From positions 1-64,000 of the forward strand of contig CM119269.1 of NCBI GenBank assembly GCA_051294375.1: a stretch of DNA of 64,000 nt, written 5' to 3'. The notes beneath the pieces are model-generated. The model did no database searches. It worked only from the letters and a program-made list of their open reading frames with translations, and was not told where the DNA came from. The translations under genes were made by a program, and so were the position numbers. Of this stretch, positions 19,336 to 29,211 are shown piece by piece (the stretch's first letter is position 1; every line of letters begins with the position of its first letter). This DNA is from Paraspadella gotoi (Eukaryota > Chaetognatha).

Positions 19336-19380
19336 CCAATCTCTTCCGAGGCGTGGGTTCGAATCGCAACGCTGCCACCA
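19336..19380 (+). other. tRNA-Leu 3'-half fragment ending in CCA
   Basis: A second copy of the tRNA-Leu 3' half, extending back into the anticodon-stem side (CCAATCTCTTC). It ends GCTGCCACCA: the post-transcriptionally added CCA is present in DNA. That points to copying from mature tRNA, as in a primer binding site, rather than a nuclear tRNA gene. Confidence 0.75.
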
Positions 19381-19730
19381 CATTTAAGTAAGTAGACAGG
19401 GATTTCAATATGAAACCGACGTGGAATTTATTTCAATATATGAACAAGCGCAAGACGGTGTCGGAATTTGTGACAAAGTGAATCAGTACAAAAATGGTCA
19501 GAATTTATACAGGGCAATCGGATCATCCCTTTGGCATGAAGCCCATCTTGTGATTGGTGGCTTCACTTGGTGGTTCGTCCAATGAGAGAATAGAATCCGG
19601 CTTTCGGCGGATTTTACCCGAGTCGCGGATACGATTCTATTTTTGGTTCTGATTCCAACTTTGATGTTAGAGAAAAAAAGTGGCTGCGGCGGCGGCTGAA
19701 GCGGCTGGGGCTGTGGCTGCTGCAAAGTAT
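19381..19730 (-). mobile_element. LTR-like unit A (left copy)
   Basis: Reverse-complement counterpart of 25275-25622. On the minus strand it carries a TATA-like box and an AATAAA-type signal, and it ends at the tRNA-Leu primer-binding-like sequence. Units A and B share only their 3' ends. Confidence 0.55.
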
Positions 19731-20239
19731 AAAAATTCGTAGCGAAAGCTTCGACGCATTTTTTTTATTTTCCTTTATATCTTTTCGCTTTTCTTTTCTT
19801 TCTTACTTGATTTTCTCTTTTCCCTTTCCTATCTTTGACCTCTCTATGTTTCCTTTATATTTTGTTTTGACCCTTGTGAGAATGACCCGGTTTTTGTTTT
19901 TGACCTTTTTGGCTTCGACCATAAATCTGATCATCAGTTTTATCGAAGTTCTTGTGTTTTTCTTTAATCTACGCCCCGAGCCGGGCGTCTCACTCCTCCC
20001 TCTCTTCCACACACCCTCCCCTCCCCCTCTCTTCCTCCCTGCTAGATCCGATGATGGCGGATTCGTCTCCTCCTCCCTCTCTTTCCTCCGCTTGCCTTCC
20101 CATGCATCCGTGATGACGCTAAACACGAGGTTGTGGACGCAGAGAAAAAATAAGGTCGGCGAGATGAAGATTCTTCTACGTATGAGAATCGCGGCGAAGA
20201 AGTCGAAGTCCTATTTGTTTCGTAGGTCGGGACGTGTTT

Positions 20240-21080
20240 TTGCAGAGTTCCTTTTGATACAAAGATGTTGTTTTCAAGTCTTTTCTAATTAATAATGGTT
20301 CTTTTGATGTCTTTTCTAAACATATACTGCCCATGTGTTGCTAGAGTTCCCCTTGAGTCAAAGATGTTGTTTTCAAGTCTTTATAATTATAATGTTCTTT
20401 TGAAAAGTCTTTTCTAACAATGGTGATAGCCTCATGTTGTTGCAGAGCTCCCTTTGATCAACAAAGATGTTTGTGTTCAAGTCTTTTTATAATTAATAAG
20501 TGTTCTTTTGAAGTCTTTTCTAAACAAACGAGCCATGTTGTTGCAGAGAGATCCCCTTTGATAACTAAGATGTTGTTTTCAAGTCTTTTCTAATTAATAA
20601 TTGGTTTGTTGAAGTCTTTTTCTAAACGTCCAATGTTGACGCAGAGTTTTTTCTTTGAATACAAAGACTGTTGTTTTTCAAGTCTTTTCTAATTAATTAA
20701 TGTTTGTTTTTGAAGTCTTTCTAAACAGCTGTATTCCATATGCTTGTTGGGCAGAGTTTCTTTGATACAGAGATGTTGTTTTTCAAGTCTTTTATAATTA
20801 ATAATCTGTTTTTGAAGTCTTTTCTAAACAGCCATGTTGGTTTTAGGAGTCTCTTCTGATAACAAAGAATGTTTTTGTTCAAGTCTTTTCTAATTTAATA
20901 AGGTTGTTTGAAGTCTTTTTTTTCAACACTGCGTTGCGCATGTTGTCGCAGAGTGTCTTTTGATTACAAGATTGTTGTTTTTCAGTCTTTTTATAATATA
21001 ATTTGTTGTTTTGAAGTCTTTTCTAAACAGAAATGTTGTGTTTTGAGTCTCTTTGGATACCAAGATGTTATTTTTAAGTT
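20240..21080 (+). repeat. ~100-bp satellite, about nine degenerate copies
   Basis: Repeat starts at GCAGAG(T/C)TYC...TTTGAT near 20242, 20343, 20443, 20545, 20642, 20752, 20849, 20949 and 21045. Each unit contains AAAGATGTTGTTTTCAAGTC, then TTTTCTAATTAATAATG and GAAGTCTTTTCTAAACA. Indel-rich divergence between copies; no conserved frame. Confidence 0.9.
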
Positions 21081-21463
21081 ATTTTCTAAACAACCAGAAT
21101 ATTTTAAAAAAGTTATAGTTTTATAGGTTTATAGTTTTTGAAGTTGTCTCATAAGGGGTTAATGTCTTCCTAATTTAATGAGACTAATTCGGAAGTTAAA
21201 ATGAGACTTGTTAGTAGAAAAAATCTTTGCATTTGTAATGCATAAATTAAAATTTAATTATCAATATTCTACTGGTAATTAATGGAGAAAGAGAGAGAGA
21301 GAGGAGAGAGAGACGAGAGAGATATATATATTATAGTATATATATATTTGATTTTGATTGATTTATGTAATGCTAAAAATGTGACAGTTAACGACAGGTC
21401 ACATATTGTTCAGAATGGTANNNNNNNNNNNNNNNNNNNNNNNNNGAGAGAGAGAGAGAGAGG
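21081..21463. other. AT-rich DNA, (GA)n/(TA)n and a 25-N gap
   Basis: (GA)n at about 21283-21320, followed by a TATATA run; N run 21421-21445, followed by (GA)n. No gene. Confidence 0.8.
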
Positions 21464-21994
21464 CCATTGTTGCCATTGATCGTCAATTTAGGAGAGAGAA
21501 GTAGAGAGGGAGAGAGAAGAAGAGAGGGAGAGAGAAGAAGAGAGGGAGAGAGGGAGGATAAAAAAAGAAGCTTAAGAAGGGAACGACTAGAACGTTCTGC
21601 TTCATCAATTAAAAAAGCTAATTGACTAATTCAAACTACATGTTATTTGGTTAAAATATTCTTTCAAACAACAAGAACAATAAGATGGTAAAATAGTAAA
21701 AATGTAAAATGTTAACTTCAAATCCTTTGTAACGCTTTTTTTTTTAAAAAAGCGCTTCTATTATTTAGTAATACCATTAATTAGCTTTAATCATTCTCTC
21801 ATTTTGTACCTTTTCAAAAATTGACACAACAATCGCTCCATTTTATAATTCAGTCGATGTCAGCTCTACTATGAGATAATCGCCTTCACTCGCTCGCACC
21901 ATAGAACCAAAGTCATACGCCTCATGAATTATGAGAAAGTTGTGATGGTCGCTTCCCTCTTGTCGATGTCAGGTCTTACATGAAAAAGCGTAGG

Positions 21995-22000
<6 letters not shown>
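21464..22000 (+). repeat. Inner inverted repeat, left arm (partner 24210-24830)
   Basis: Reverse-complement match to about 24210-24830, including the A/T-run palindrome at about 21737-21757 and the stretch GTCGATGTCAGGTC (21961-21974). The arms are nested inside the 18.9/26.1 kb pair. Confidence 0.8.
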
Positions 22001-22067
<67 letters not shown>

Positions 22068-22275
22068 CAGAGAGAGAGAGAAAGAGAGATAAGAACGTTG
22101 AAGAAGGAAAAGGGAAGAAAAAAAAGACAAAAAAAACGAAAAGAAAAGAAAAGAAAAGAATAGAAAAGAAGAAAAAAGAAATTAATAGAAAAGAAGAGAA
22201 AAGAAAAAAAAGAAAAAAAAGAGAAAATAATAGAAAAGAAAAGAAAAGCAAAGAAAAGAAAAGAATAGATGTTAA
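22001..22275. repeat. (GA)n then AAAAG-type purine tract
   Basis: Pure (GA)n to about 22090, then about 185 bp of almost uninterrupted AAAAG/AAAGA purines. It is the reverse-complement style of the pyrimidine tract at 22736-24110. Confidence 0.9.
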
Positions 22276-22735
22276 AAGAAATTTGAAAAAACCCACAACA
22301 GTAAAACAATGGAAGCAACCAAAAATAAAATTCGGAACAAATTGAAAATAGAAAAGTAAGATCGACGACGAGCGACTGACGAGGACGACGAACGACGACG
22401 AACGGACCGACACGACGCGACGACGAACGACGACAACACAAAAGTCTCCACTCTTTACTGCTCAAGTCCGAGACGCGATAAGCGAGACTCACTTCGACCG
22501 CAAAAATATAAAAGGCAGATTTGGCGGAAGTTGCTTGTTTTTATGTTGTTGTTGTTGTTTATGTTTTTGTTGGTTTTTTGTTGTTGTTGTCGTTTTCCTG
22601 GACGGATGTCGAGGCGTCAGTTGCTTTCTTCCCAAGCGACGTTAAGTTCTAGCGAGAATCTGACCTTTGCTTGCTTTGTTTTTTTGCTTGTTTGCTTACT
22701 GGCTGGTTTGGGTTACAGCTTTTTAATCCTTTTCC
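22276..22735 (+). repeat. 450-bp module (inverted copy at 32056-32494)
   Basis: Contains a CGA-rich segment (22366-22436) and GTT-rich segments (22544-22592). It matches 32056-32494 on the opposite strand. In both places one side abuts a pyrimidine/purine tract built from TTTTC/GAAAA. Function unknown; probably part of an unrecognised mobile element. Confidence 0.8.
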
Positions 22736-23280
22736 CTTCTTTTCTTTTTTTTTTTTTCCTTTACTTTTCTTTTCTTATTTTCTTTTCTTTTCTTTTCTTT
22801 TCCTTTTCTTATGTCTTTTCTTTTTTTCTTCTTTACTTTACTTTTCTTTCTATTTCTTTTCCTTTCCTTTTCTTTGCTTTATCTTTCTTTTCTATTAGAA
22901 TTTTTTTTCTTCTTTCTCTTCTTTTCTATTTCTTTCTCTTTCTTTTCTTTTCTTTTCTTTTCTTTTCTTTCTCTTTTCCTTTTTCTTTTCTTTTCTTTTT
23001 TACTTTTCTTCTTCTCTCACTTTTCTTTCTATTCTTTTCTTTCTTTGCTTTTCTTTCTATTAGATTATTTTTTTCTCTTTCTCTCTTTTCTCATCTTTTC
23101 TTTTTCTTTTCTTTTTTTTCTTTTCTTTTCTTTTCTTTCTTTTCTATTAGATTTTTTTTTCTTCTTTTCTCTTCTTTTCTATTTTTCTTTTCTTTCTCTT
23201 TCCTTTTCTTTCCAATTCTTTTTTTTTTCTTTGCTCTTTCTTTCTTTCTATTAGTTTTTTTTCTCCTTTCTCTTCATTTC

Positions 23281-23316
<36 letters not shown>

Positions 23317-23408
23317 TTTTTTTTCTTTTCTTTCTTTGCTCTTTTTTTCCTTTTCTTCCTTTCTTATTACTTTTTTCTTATTTTTTTTATTTTTTCTTTT
23401 CTTCTTTT

Positions 23409-23439
<31 letters not shown>

Positions 23440-24110
23440 CTTTTTCTTTTTTTTTTGTTTTTTTATTTTTATTTTTTTTTCTTTTTCTTTTTTTTTTCTT
23501 TTTTTTGTTTTTTTTTCTTTTTTCTTTATTATTTTTATTTTTTTTTTCTTGCTTTTGTTTTTTCTTGTTTGTTTTTTTTTTCTTTTTTCTTTTACTTTTC
23601 GTATATATTTTTTTCTTTTTCTTTTTTCTTTTCTTTTCTTTCTTTTACTTTTTCTTTTCTTTACTTTACTTTTCTTTTCTATTTTTTCTTTCCTTATGCT
23701 TTTCTTTTCTTTGCTTTTTTTCTTTTTCTATTTTCTCTTTTTTTTCTTTCTTTTCTTTTCTTTCTTCTTCTTTTCTTTTCTTTTCTTTTTTTTATTTTTT
23801 TTTCTTTTCTTTTTTCTTTTCTTTTCTTTTCTATTATTTTTTATTATTCTTTTCCTTTTCTTACTTTCTTTCTATTCTTTTCTTTTCTTTGCTTTTCTTC
23901 TTTTTTCTATTATTTTCCTCTTTTTTTTTTTTTTTTCTTCTCTTCTTTTCTATTATATTTCTTTTCTTTTTTCTTTTCTTTCTTCTATCTTCTTTCTTCT
24001 TTTTATTTTTTCTTTTCTTGTTTTTTTCGTGTTTTTTTTTTCTTTTTTCTTCCCTTTTTGTCCTTTTCTTCCTTTCTTTAATCATCTTCTTTCGTTTCCT
24101 TCCTCTCGAT
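22736..24110. repeat. 1.4-kb polypyrimidine (TTTTC/TTTCT) tract
   Basis: Almost purine-free on the plus strand for about 1.4 kb. It yields very long Phe/Leu/Ser open frames in several frames; these are composition artefacts. Strong potential for triplex (H-DNA) formation. Confidence 0.95.
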
Positions 24111-24209
24111 CTCTCTCACTACCTTCTCTTCTCGTTGTCTCATCTCTCTCTCTCTCTCTCTCTATCTCGTTCTCTCGTCCTTCTCTCCCCTCTTCTCTCT
24201 CTCGTTCCA
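24111..24209. repeat. (CT)n-rich junction
   Basis: CT-rich microsatellite separating the pyrimidine tract from the inner inverted arm. Confidence 0.8.
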
Positions 24210-24830
24210 TCCTACGCTTTTTCATCGTCAAATGACCTGACATCGACAAGAGGAAAGCGACCATCACAACTTTCTCATAATTCAATGAGGCCGTAATGAC
24301 TTTTGCGTTCTATGGTGGCGATAACGAGTGAAGGCCGATCATATCTCATTAGTAGAGCTGACATCGACTGAATATACGAAATGGAGCGATTGTTGTCGTC
24401 AATTTTTGAATAAAGGTTACAAAATGAGAGAATGAAAAGCCTAATTTAATGGATTACTAAGAAATAATAGAAGCGCGCTTTTTTTTAAAAAAAAGAAGCG
24501 TTACAAAGGATTTGAATTCAACATTTAAACATTTTTTAACCTATTTTTAAACCATCTCTATTGTTCTGTTGTTCTGAAAAAGAATATTTGTAACCAATAA
24601 CATGTAGTTATTGAATTATTCAATTAGCTTTTTTAATTTGATGAAGCAGAACTTTCTAGTCGTTCCCTTCTCTAAGCTTCTTTTCTATCCTTCCCTCTCT
24701 CCTCTTCTCTCTTCCTCTTCTCTTCTCTCTCTCTTTTCTCCTCTCCTCTCCTCTCCTCCTCTCCCACTCTCTCTCCGTAACATTGACGATTATCGTGCAA
24801 CCAAGGCCTCTTCTCTCTCTCTCTCTCTTC
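24210..24830 (-). repeat. Inner inverted repeat, right arm
   Basis: Reverse-complement partner of 21464-22000, with extra CT-rich sequence at about 24665-24775. Confidence 0.8.
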
Positions 24831-24942
24831 CTCTTCTCTCTCTCTCTCTCCTCTTCTCTCTCTCTCTCTCTCTCTCTCTGTTCTCTCTCTTCCCGACGAT
24901 GACTTTGGATGTTTGTATGTTCACTCCCAAATTTTCTTGACC

Positions 24943-25004
<62 letters not shown>

Positions 25005-25052
25005 AGAGAGAGAGAGAGAGATAAGTAAAAAAGAGATTTATAGAAAAGAGTA
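24831..25052. repeat. (CT)n and (GA)n tracts
   Basis: CT-rich from about 24810 to 24890 and GA-rich from about 24945 to 25020, separated by about 55 bp of unique sequence. Confidence 0.85.
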
Positions 25053-25274
25053 AAGAAAAACAGAATTCGGATAAAACTGATGATCAGATTTATGGGTCGA
25101 AGCAAAAGGTCAAAACAAAAACCGGGTCATCTCACAAAGGGTCAAAACAAAATATAAAGGAACATAGAGAGTCAAAGATAGAAAGGGAAAAGAGAAAATC
25201 AAGTAAGAAAGAAAAGAAAAGGAAAAGATATAAGGAAAATAAAAAAAAATGCGTCGAACTTTCGCTACGATTTT

Positions 25275-25622
25275 TATACTTTGCAGCAGCCACAGCCCCA
25301 GCCGCTTCAGCCGCCGCCGCAGCCACTTTTTTTCTCTAACATCAAAGTTGAATCAGAACCAAAAATAGATCGTTCCGCGACTCGGGTAAAATCGCCGAAA
25401 GCCGGATTCTATTCTCTCATGTGGACGAAACACCAAGTGAAGCCACCAATCACAAGATGGGCTTCATGCCCAAAGGATGATCCGATTGCCCTGTATAAAT
25501 TTCTGACCATTTTTGTACTGATTCACTTTGTCACAAATCCGACACCGTCTTGCGCTTGTTCATATATTGAAATAAATTCCACGTCGGTTTCATATTGAAA
25601 TCCCTGTCTACTTACTTAAATG
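25275..25622 (+). mobile_element. LTR-like unit A (right copy)
   Basis: Begins around a CAGCCN repeat (25282-25326). TGTATAAATTT lies at 25491-25501 and AATAAA at 25571-25576, about 75 bp apart. It ends CTTACTTAAATG and is immediately followed by TGG plus sequence complementary to the tRNA-Leu 3' end. This is the arrangement of an LTR followed by a primer binding site, but no internal coding region follows. Confidence 0.55.
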
Positions 25623-25667
25623 TGGTGGCAGCGTTGCGATTCGAACCCACGCCTCGGAAGAGATTGG
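25623..25667 (+). promoter_or_regulatory. Primer-binding-site-like sequence for tRNA-Leu (extended)
   Basis: TGG then TGGCAGCGTTGCGATTCG and on to CACGCCTCGGAAGAGATTGG. This is complementary to about 43 nt of tRNA-Leu 3' sequence including CCA. Ordinary primer binding sites are usually near 18 nt, so the extension is unusual. Confidence 0.65.
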
Positions 25668-26000
25668 TATTGTTCTCTGGAATCGGATCGGCGACGCGAG
25701 AAAAAATTATAAGAAACTCTCTTGTTGGTCAACAAAATTACAAGAGACTCTCTCATTGGTCAAACGAAATACAAGAGACTCTCTCATTGGTCAACGACAA
25801 ATGCACCGATCAATGATCAGCCGGCTTTTTTCATCCGGCGGGCAAAGTTGCAGAGCCACGGATCGATTCCCTTGTATAATAGCTCTTGTTTTCCATGGCA
25901 GTCACTCTGTCTAAAAATTGATACCATTTTCACTGCCTATTTCTTGCTAATAATCCACGTTGGTTTCACTGAGAAATCCCTGTCTAACTTACTTAGATGT
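25668..26000 (+). mobile_element. LTR-like unit B (right copy)
   Basis: Three ~31-bp direct repeats at about 25709-25798, each holding a GAGAG/CTCTC element plus ATTGGTCAA (CCAAT box); the first copy reads GTTGG. TTGTATAATAG is at about 25872-25882. The 3' end resembles unit A (CTTACTTAGATG) and abuts a second tRNA-Leu-complementary stretch. Confidence 0.5.
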
Positions 26001-26036
26001 TGTGGCAGTGGTGGGATTCGATACCACGCCTCCGAA
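26001..26036 (+). promoter_or_regulatory. Second tRNA-Leu primer-binding-like sequence
   Basis: TGTGGCAGTGGTGGGATTCG then ATACCACGCCTCCGAAG: complementary to the tRNA-Leu 3' half with one internal change and a degenerate CCA complement. Confidence 0.6.
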
Positions 26037-26100
26037 GAATATTATCATAGAAATAATGAGAATCAGTCAGATGACGGAAAATGACATAGAATAATAGCTG

Positions 26101-26169
26101 TATACAGTAACTTTCTTCTTTACTCGATAAACTGGAGGAGCGGATTATCTCAAAACTGAGTTGGAATCA
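26101..26169 (+). repeat. Right ~70-bp direct repeat
   Basis: Same-orientation copy of 18830-18902. Confidence 0.85.
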
Positions 26170-26693
26170 GCTCAGATATGAGTAATAGATGCAGGAAGGT
26201 AGCTTGTGTCCCATTTGACGATTTTTAAAAATTCAAAAAAATTGCGCTTCAGCACCCTAAAAAAAATTTTTACAATATTTGCTCTAACGCAGTTATTAAT
26301 GAAGCTAGCCCCATATTTTTTGCTCATAAATACTCCGAGACGAGAACTACATAATGATGTAATAAAAATTTTTTGATAATTTTAATTTTTTTTGTTTAAT
26401 AATTAATTTAGTCAAAATAAAATCAAAAGTATACTGTAAATATCCAAGGTAATTGATTCTTTTTTTATACAAAATGATACATTGAACAAGAGCAGTTTTA
26501 ATAAATAACAAATAAATTTTAAAAATTATTTTAAATACCAAAAAATATTTTTTCAATATTATAAAAATATATTATAGTCTTAAAACTAATTAAAATATTT
26601 AAAAACTATAAAGGGTTTGAAAGCGGACATCATGCTATTCCAATCTGTTTTTTGTTTTTTAAATTTTGATTTCTTGTTTCTTGTTTTACAGAC
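26170..26693. other. AT-rich intergenic DNA
   Basis: No gene or repeat recognised. Confidence 0.6.
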
Positions 26694-27312
26694 TCGTACA
26701 TTGTAAAAATTAAGGAAAATCATCCCTTTTTTCAAACCTTATAAAAAATGATAGGTCCATGTATTGAAAAAAAATTTAACTAACTTGAAAAAGTAATATC
26801 TTCTTGCTATTAAAATTTTAAATGAGAAAGGATAAGATTGCCAAAGATATAAAGGGAAGAAGTGTCATTATTTATATTTTTATGAAAAGAATAAGATTTT
26901 TTTTAATAAGCAATTGAACCATTCTTTCATGGCCGAGCGGCAAGGGCAGAGGTTCTTCTCAGACGAGGGTTAGTAAGGACTTAATTTTTCTGCAATATTG
27001 AGGACAACCTCACAACTTTTTGAGTTCACCGATCTTTTTCACCTTTTTTCTTACCTCTTACTTGCACAACCAAAGTCAGAGTTCTAATGCAGAAATAATG
27101 AGATAGACCTTCCATGCATGAAAAGTTTTTAAATCAAAAAAAAACGAGTATTGGTAAAGGTACCAACATCATATGAATTTTTTGAATATTTTTTTTCAAA
27201 GATTTTTACAGTAATGCTGCCAACTCTGAAAAAAAAATAAAAAAAATACTAAAAAATTGACCTTTTTGATAAATATCTTTTAAAGCTTTATTGCTACAGG
27301 GTCGAAACCCCA
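26694..27312 (+). repeat. Inverted repeat, left arm (partner 29212-29818)
   Basis: About 620 bp matching the reverse complement of 29212-29818 with about 10-20% differences by eye. Shared landmarks: TTCAAACCTTATAAAAAATGA (one base fewer read as a block), GAGGACAACCTCACAAC and CATATGAATTTTTTGAA. A class-II tRNA A-box-like segment sits in the arm (26929-26940). Confidence 0.85.
26927..26975 (+). other. tRNA-Leu/Ser 5'-like segment (A box)
   Basis: CATGGCCGAGCGGCAAGGGC matches the D-arm/A-box region of class II tRNAs (TGGCCGAGCGG). No T arm follows at the right distance, so it is a tRNA-derived fragment, not a gene. A diverged inverted copy is at about 29542-29582. Confidence 0.55.
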
Positions 27313-27397
27313 ATCTATCTTGTAGTAGGGGTAGTCCCACTCAATGGAATGCACTTTTATATAAAATCTTAAAAGCATAAGGTCGTCGCAATTGCAT

Positions 27398-27448
<51 letters not shown>

Positions 27449-27949
27449 AGAAAATCGTTTTCGGACGAATCACGAAGAGAGCGCGTTCAAACTATTTTGG
27501 GCAGTAGGTGTTTTTACGGTTTTTTTCCTCAAATTAATCTTAGTTTCTTTAATCTTTAGTGACGTCGAATCGTCTTACGGCGCCTAAGAACGGTGTGAAG
27601 GTTTCAGTAACTAGACAACTCAAATAAACAAATATTGACGGACGCCGTAAGGCAGCGCTCGTACGACTATGCAGTGCAATACAACTATTCAGTAAACGTA
27701 TGACTATTCTTTACAGAGAGAGGAAGGGACATAAAAAAATATTATGTTGTTTTTTTGTTTTAGTCGAATCTGCTTATCAGCAGATCCGACTCTAATAATT
27801 CACTTTGTCGGTCCGTCGGTCCGCCCCTCAATATTGTCGGGCACTACTTATTCATGTCAGAACATCGAATTATGATAAATTATGCAAATAAATGTGTCGT
27901 CCGTCCGTCCGTCCGTCCGTCGTCCTACCTTAGCAAAAAAAACCCATTA
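27313..27949. other. Unique DNA with (GA)n and (CGTC)n tracts
   Basis: (GA)n at about 27400-27452 and (CGTC)n at about 27899-27923. No coding signal. Confidence 0.7.
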
Positions 27950-28870
27950 CTCGTGATTGGATGGATGGATTTGAATGGAATTTTTGTGTGTGGGTAGGGA
28001 AGTGTGTGATTGAGCCTAGATATAAAGTATTCGATGGAATCGTCCAAGTGGAATGATTTAAATGGAAAAACAAAAAAATATAATTCACTATTTGAACACC
28101 ATTGCTCATGAGTGGATTGGCGATTGGACTGGAATTTTGTATGTGGGTAGGAAAGTGTGTGATGAACAGGAAATCAAGTTTCGATGGAATAGTTTGAGTG
28201 GAAATGAGTTTAAATGGAAAAAAACAAAAAAACTGTTTCGCTATTGATTATGATTCTTTTTCCTTTTAGATTAATGTATATGCAGGATGTATTAATAATC
28301 AGAATAATTAATCAGTTAATTAATCAATTAGTCAATTAATTAATCAATAATTAATTAATCAGTCAATCAATCCGTCCATCCGTCCCACCTTAGCAAAAAG
28401 CTCCAATACTCGTGATTGCTGGTTGGATTGAAATGGAAATTTTGTGTGTGGGTAGGAAAGTGAGTGATAAAGCTGGATATAAAGTTTCGACGGAATCGTG
28501 TGAGTGGAATGAGTTTAAGTGGAAAAACATAAGTCCGCATTTACTAAAATATTTTTACTTATTTAACCAATAAGACTCTAATTTTAATCATAATTGGATG
28601 GATAGATTGAGTTCAAATTTGTTGTGTGGTAGAAAAATGTGTAACGATGCTTGATATAAGTTTCGTGGAAACGTACGAGTGAAATGAGTTTAAATGAAAA
28701 AAAAATATATGAGTCATATTTACTTGAATCTTTTTACTATTTTAACCCATAATAGATTGAGATGAAAATTTTGTGAGCGGTAGGAAAGTGTGTGAAAAGC
28801 TAGATATAAAATTTTGACCGAATTGTGCCAGTGGAAATGAGTTTAAATGGAAAAAAACATAAGTCAATTT
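27950..28870 (+). repeat. ~120-bp degenerate tandem/interspersed repeat, five copies
   Basis: Core landmarks GGAATTTTGTRTGTGGGTAG, GATATAAAGTTTCGATGGAA and GAGTGGAAATGAGTTTAAAT recur at about 27950-28075, 28105-28235, 28410-28535, 28595-28715 and 28755-28865. An AATTAATC-rich spacer lies at 28310-28375. Period is irregular; function unknown. Confidence 0.85.
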
Positions 28871-29211
28871 ACTCTAAGAAAAAGTGCTTCCCCTTTTCTT
28901 TTGAACGTAGTTCAAAACCTATTAAATAAAAATAATTATTAAGGTAAGTAATTTTTTTTAAATTTAAAAGTTTTTAACTATATCTTTTTTTTTTAAATTC
29001 TTTTAGCAAAACAAAGGAAATTATCTCTCTATTCATGAGCATAATTTTTTTTTAAATCTTTCAAAACATTGTTAAAAATATCATTTTTTAAAAAGATTAT
29101 CAAAAATAGCCTAAAACAAATAGGTTAAAAAAATTAATTTGGTAAAAAAAATAACTTAATTTATAATGCGAGGTATGTAACAAGTCAATTTTTTCCCTCT
29201 CAAGATAAATT
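28871..29211. other. AT-rich intergenic DNA
   Basis: No gene seen. Confidence 0.6.

Larger units (their letters stand above)
18903..19965 (+). repeat. Left arm of large inverted repeat (partner 25053-26093)
   Basis: About 1.06 kb matches the reverse complement of 25053-26093 with scattered indels. The arm holds two LTR-like units read on the minus strand, each next to a tRNA-Leu 3'-half sequence, then a CAGCCN-repeat (19681-19724) and pyrimidine-rich DNA. Confidence 0.85.
25053..26093 (-). repeat. Right arm of large inverted repeat (partner 18903-19965)
   Basis: Reverse-complement match to the left arm. Here the LTR-like units read on the plus strand. Homology to the left arm stops at 26093, 7 bp before the right direct repeat. 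Confidence 0.85.

Noticed and set aside
22531-24235. Very long open frames (up to 516 codons) rich in Phe, Leu and Ser
   Set aside because: They are translations of an almost pure T/C tract, open in several frames at once, with no domain or normal amino-acid composition.
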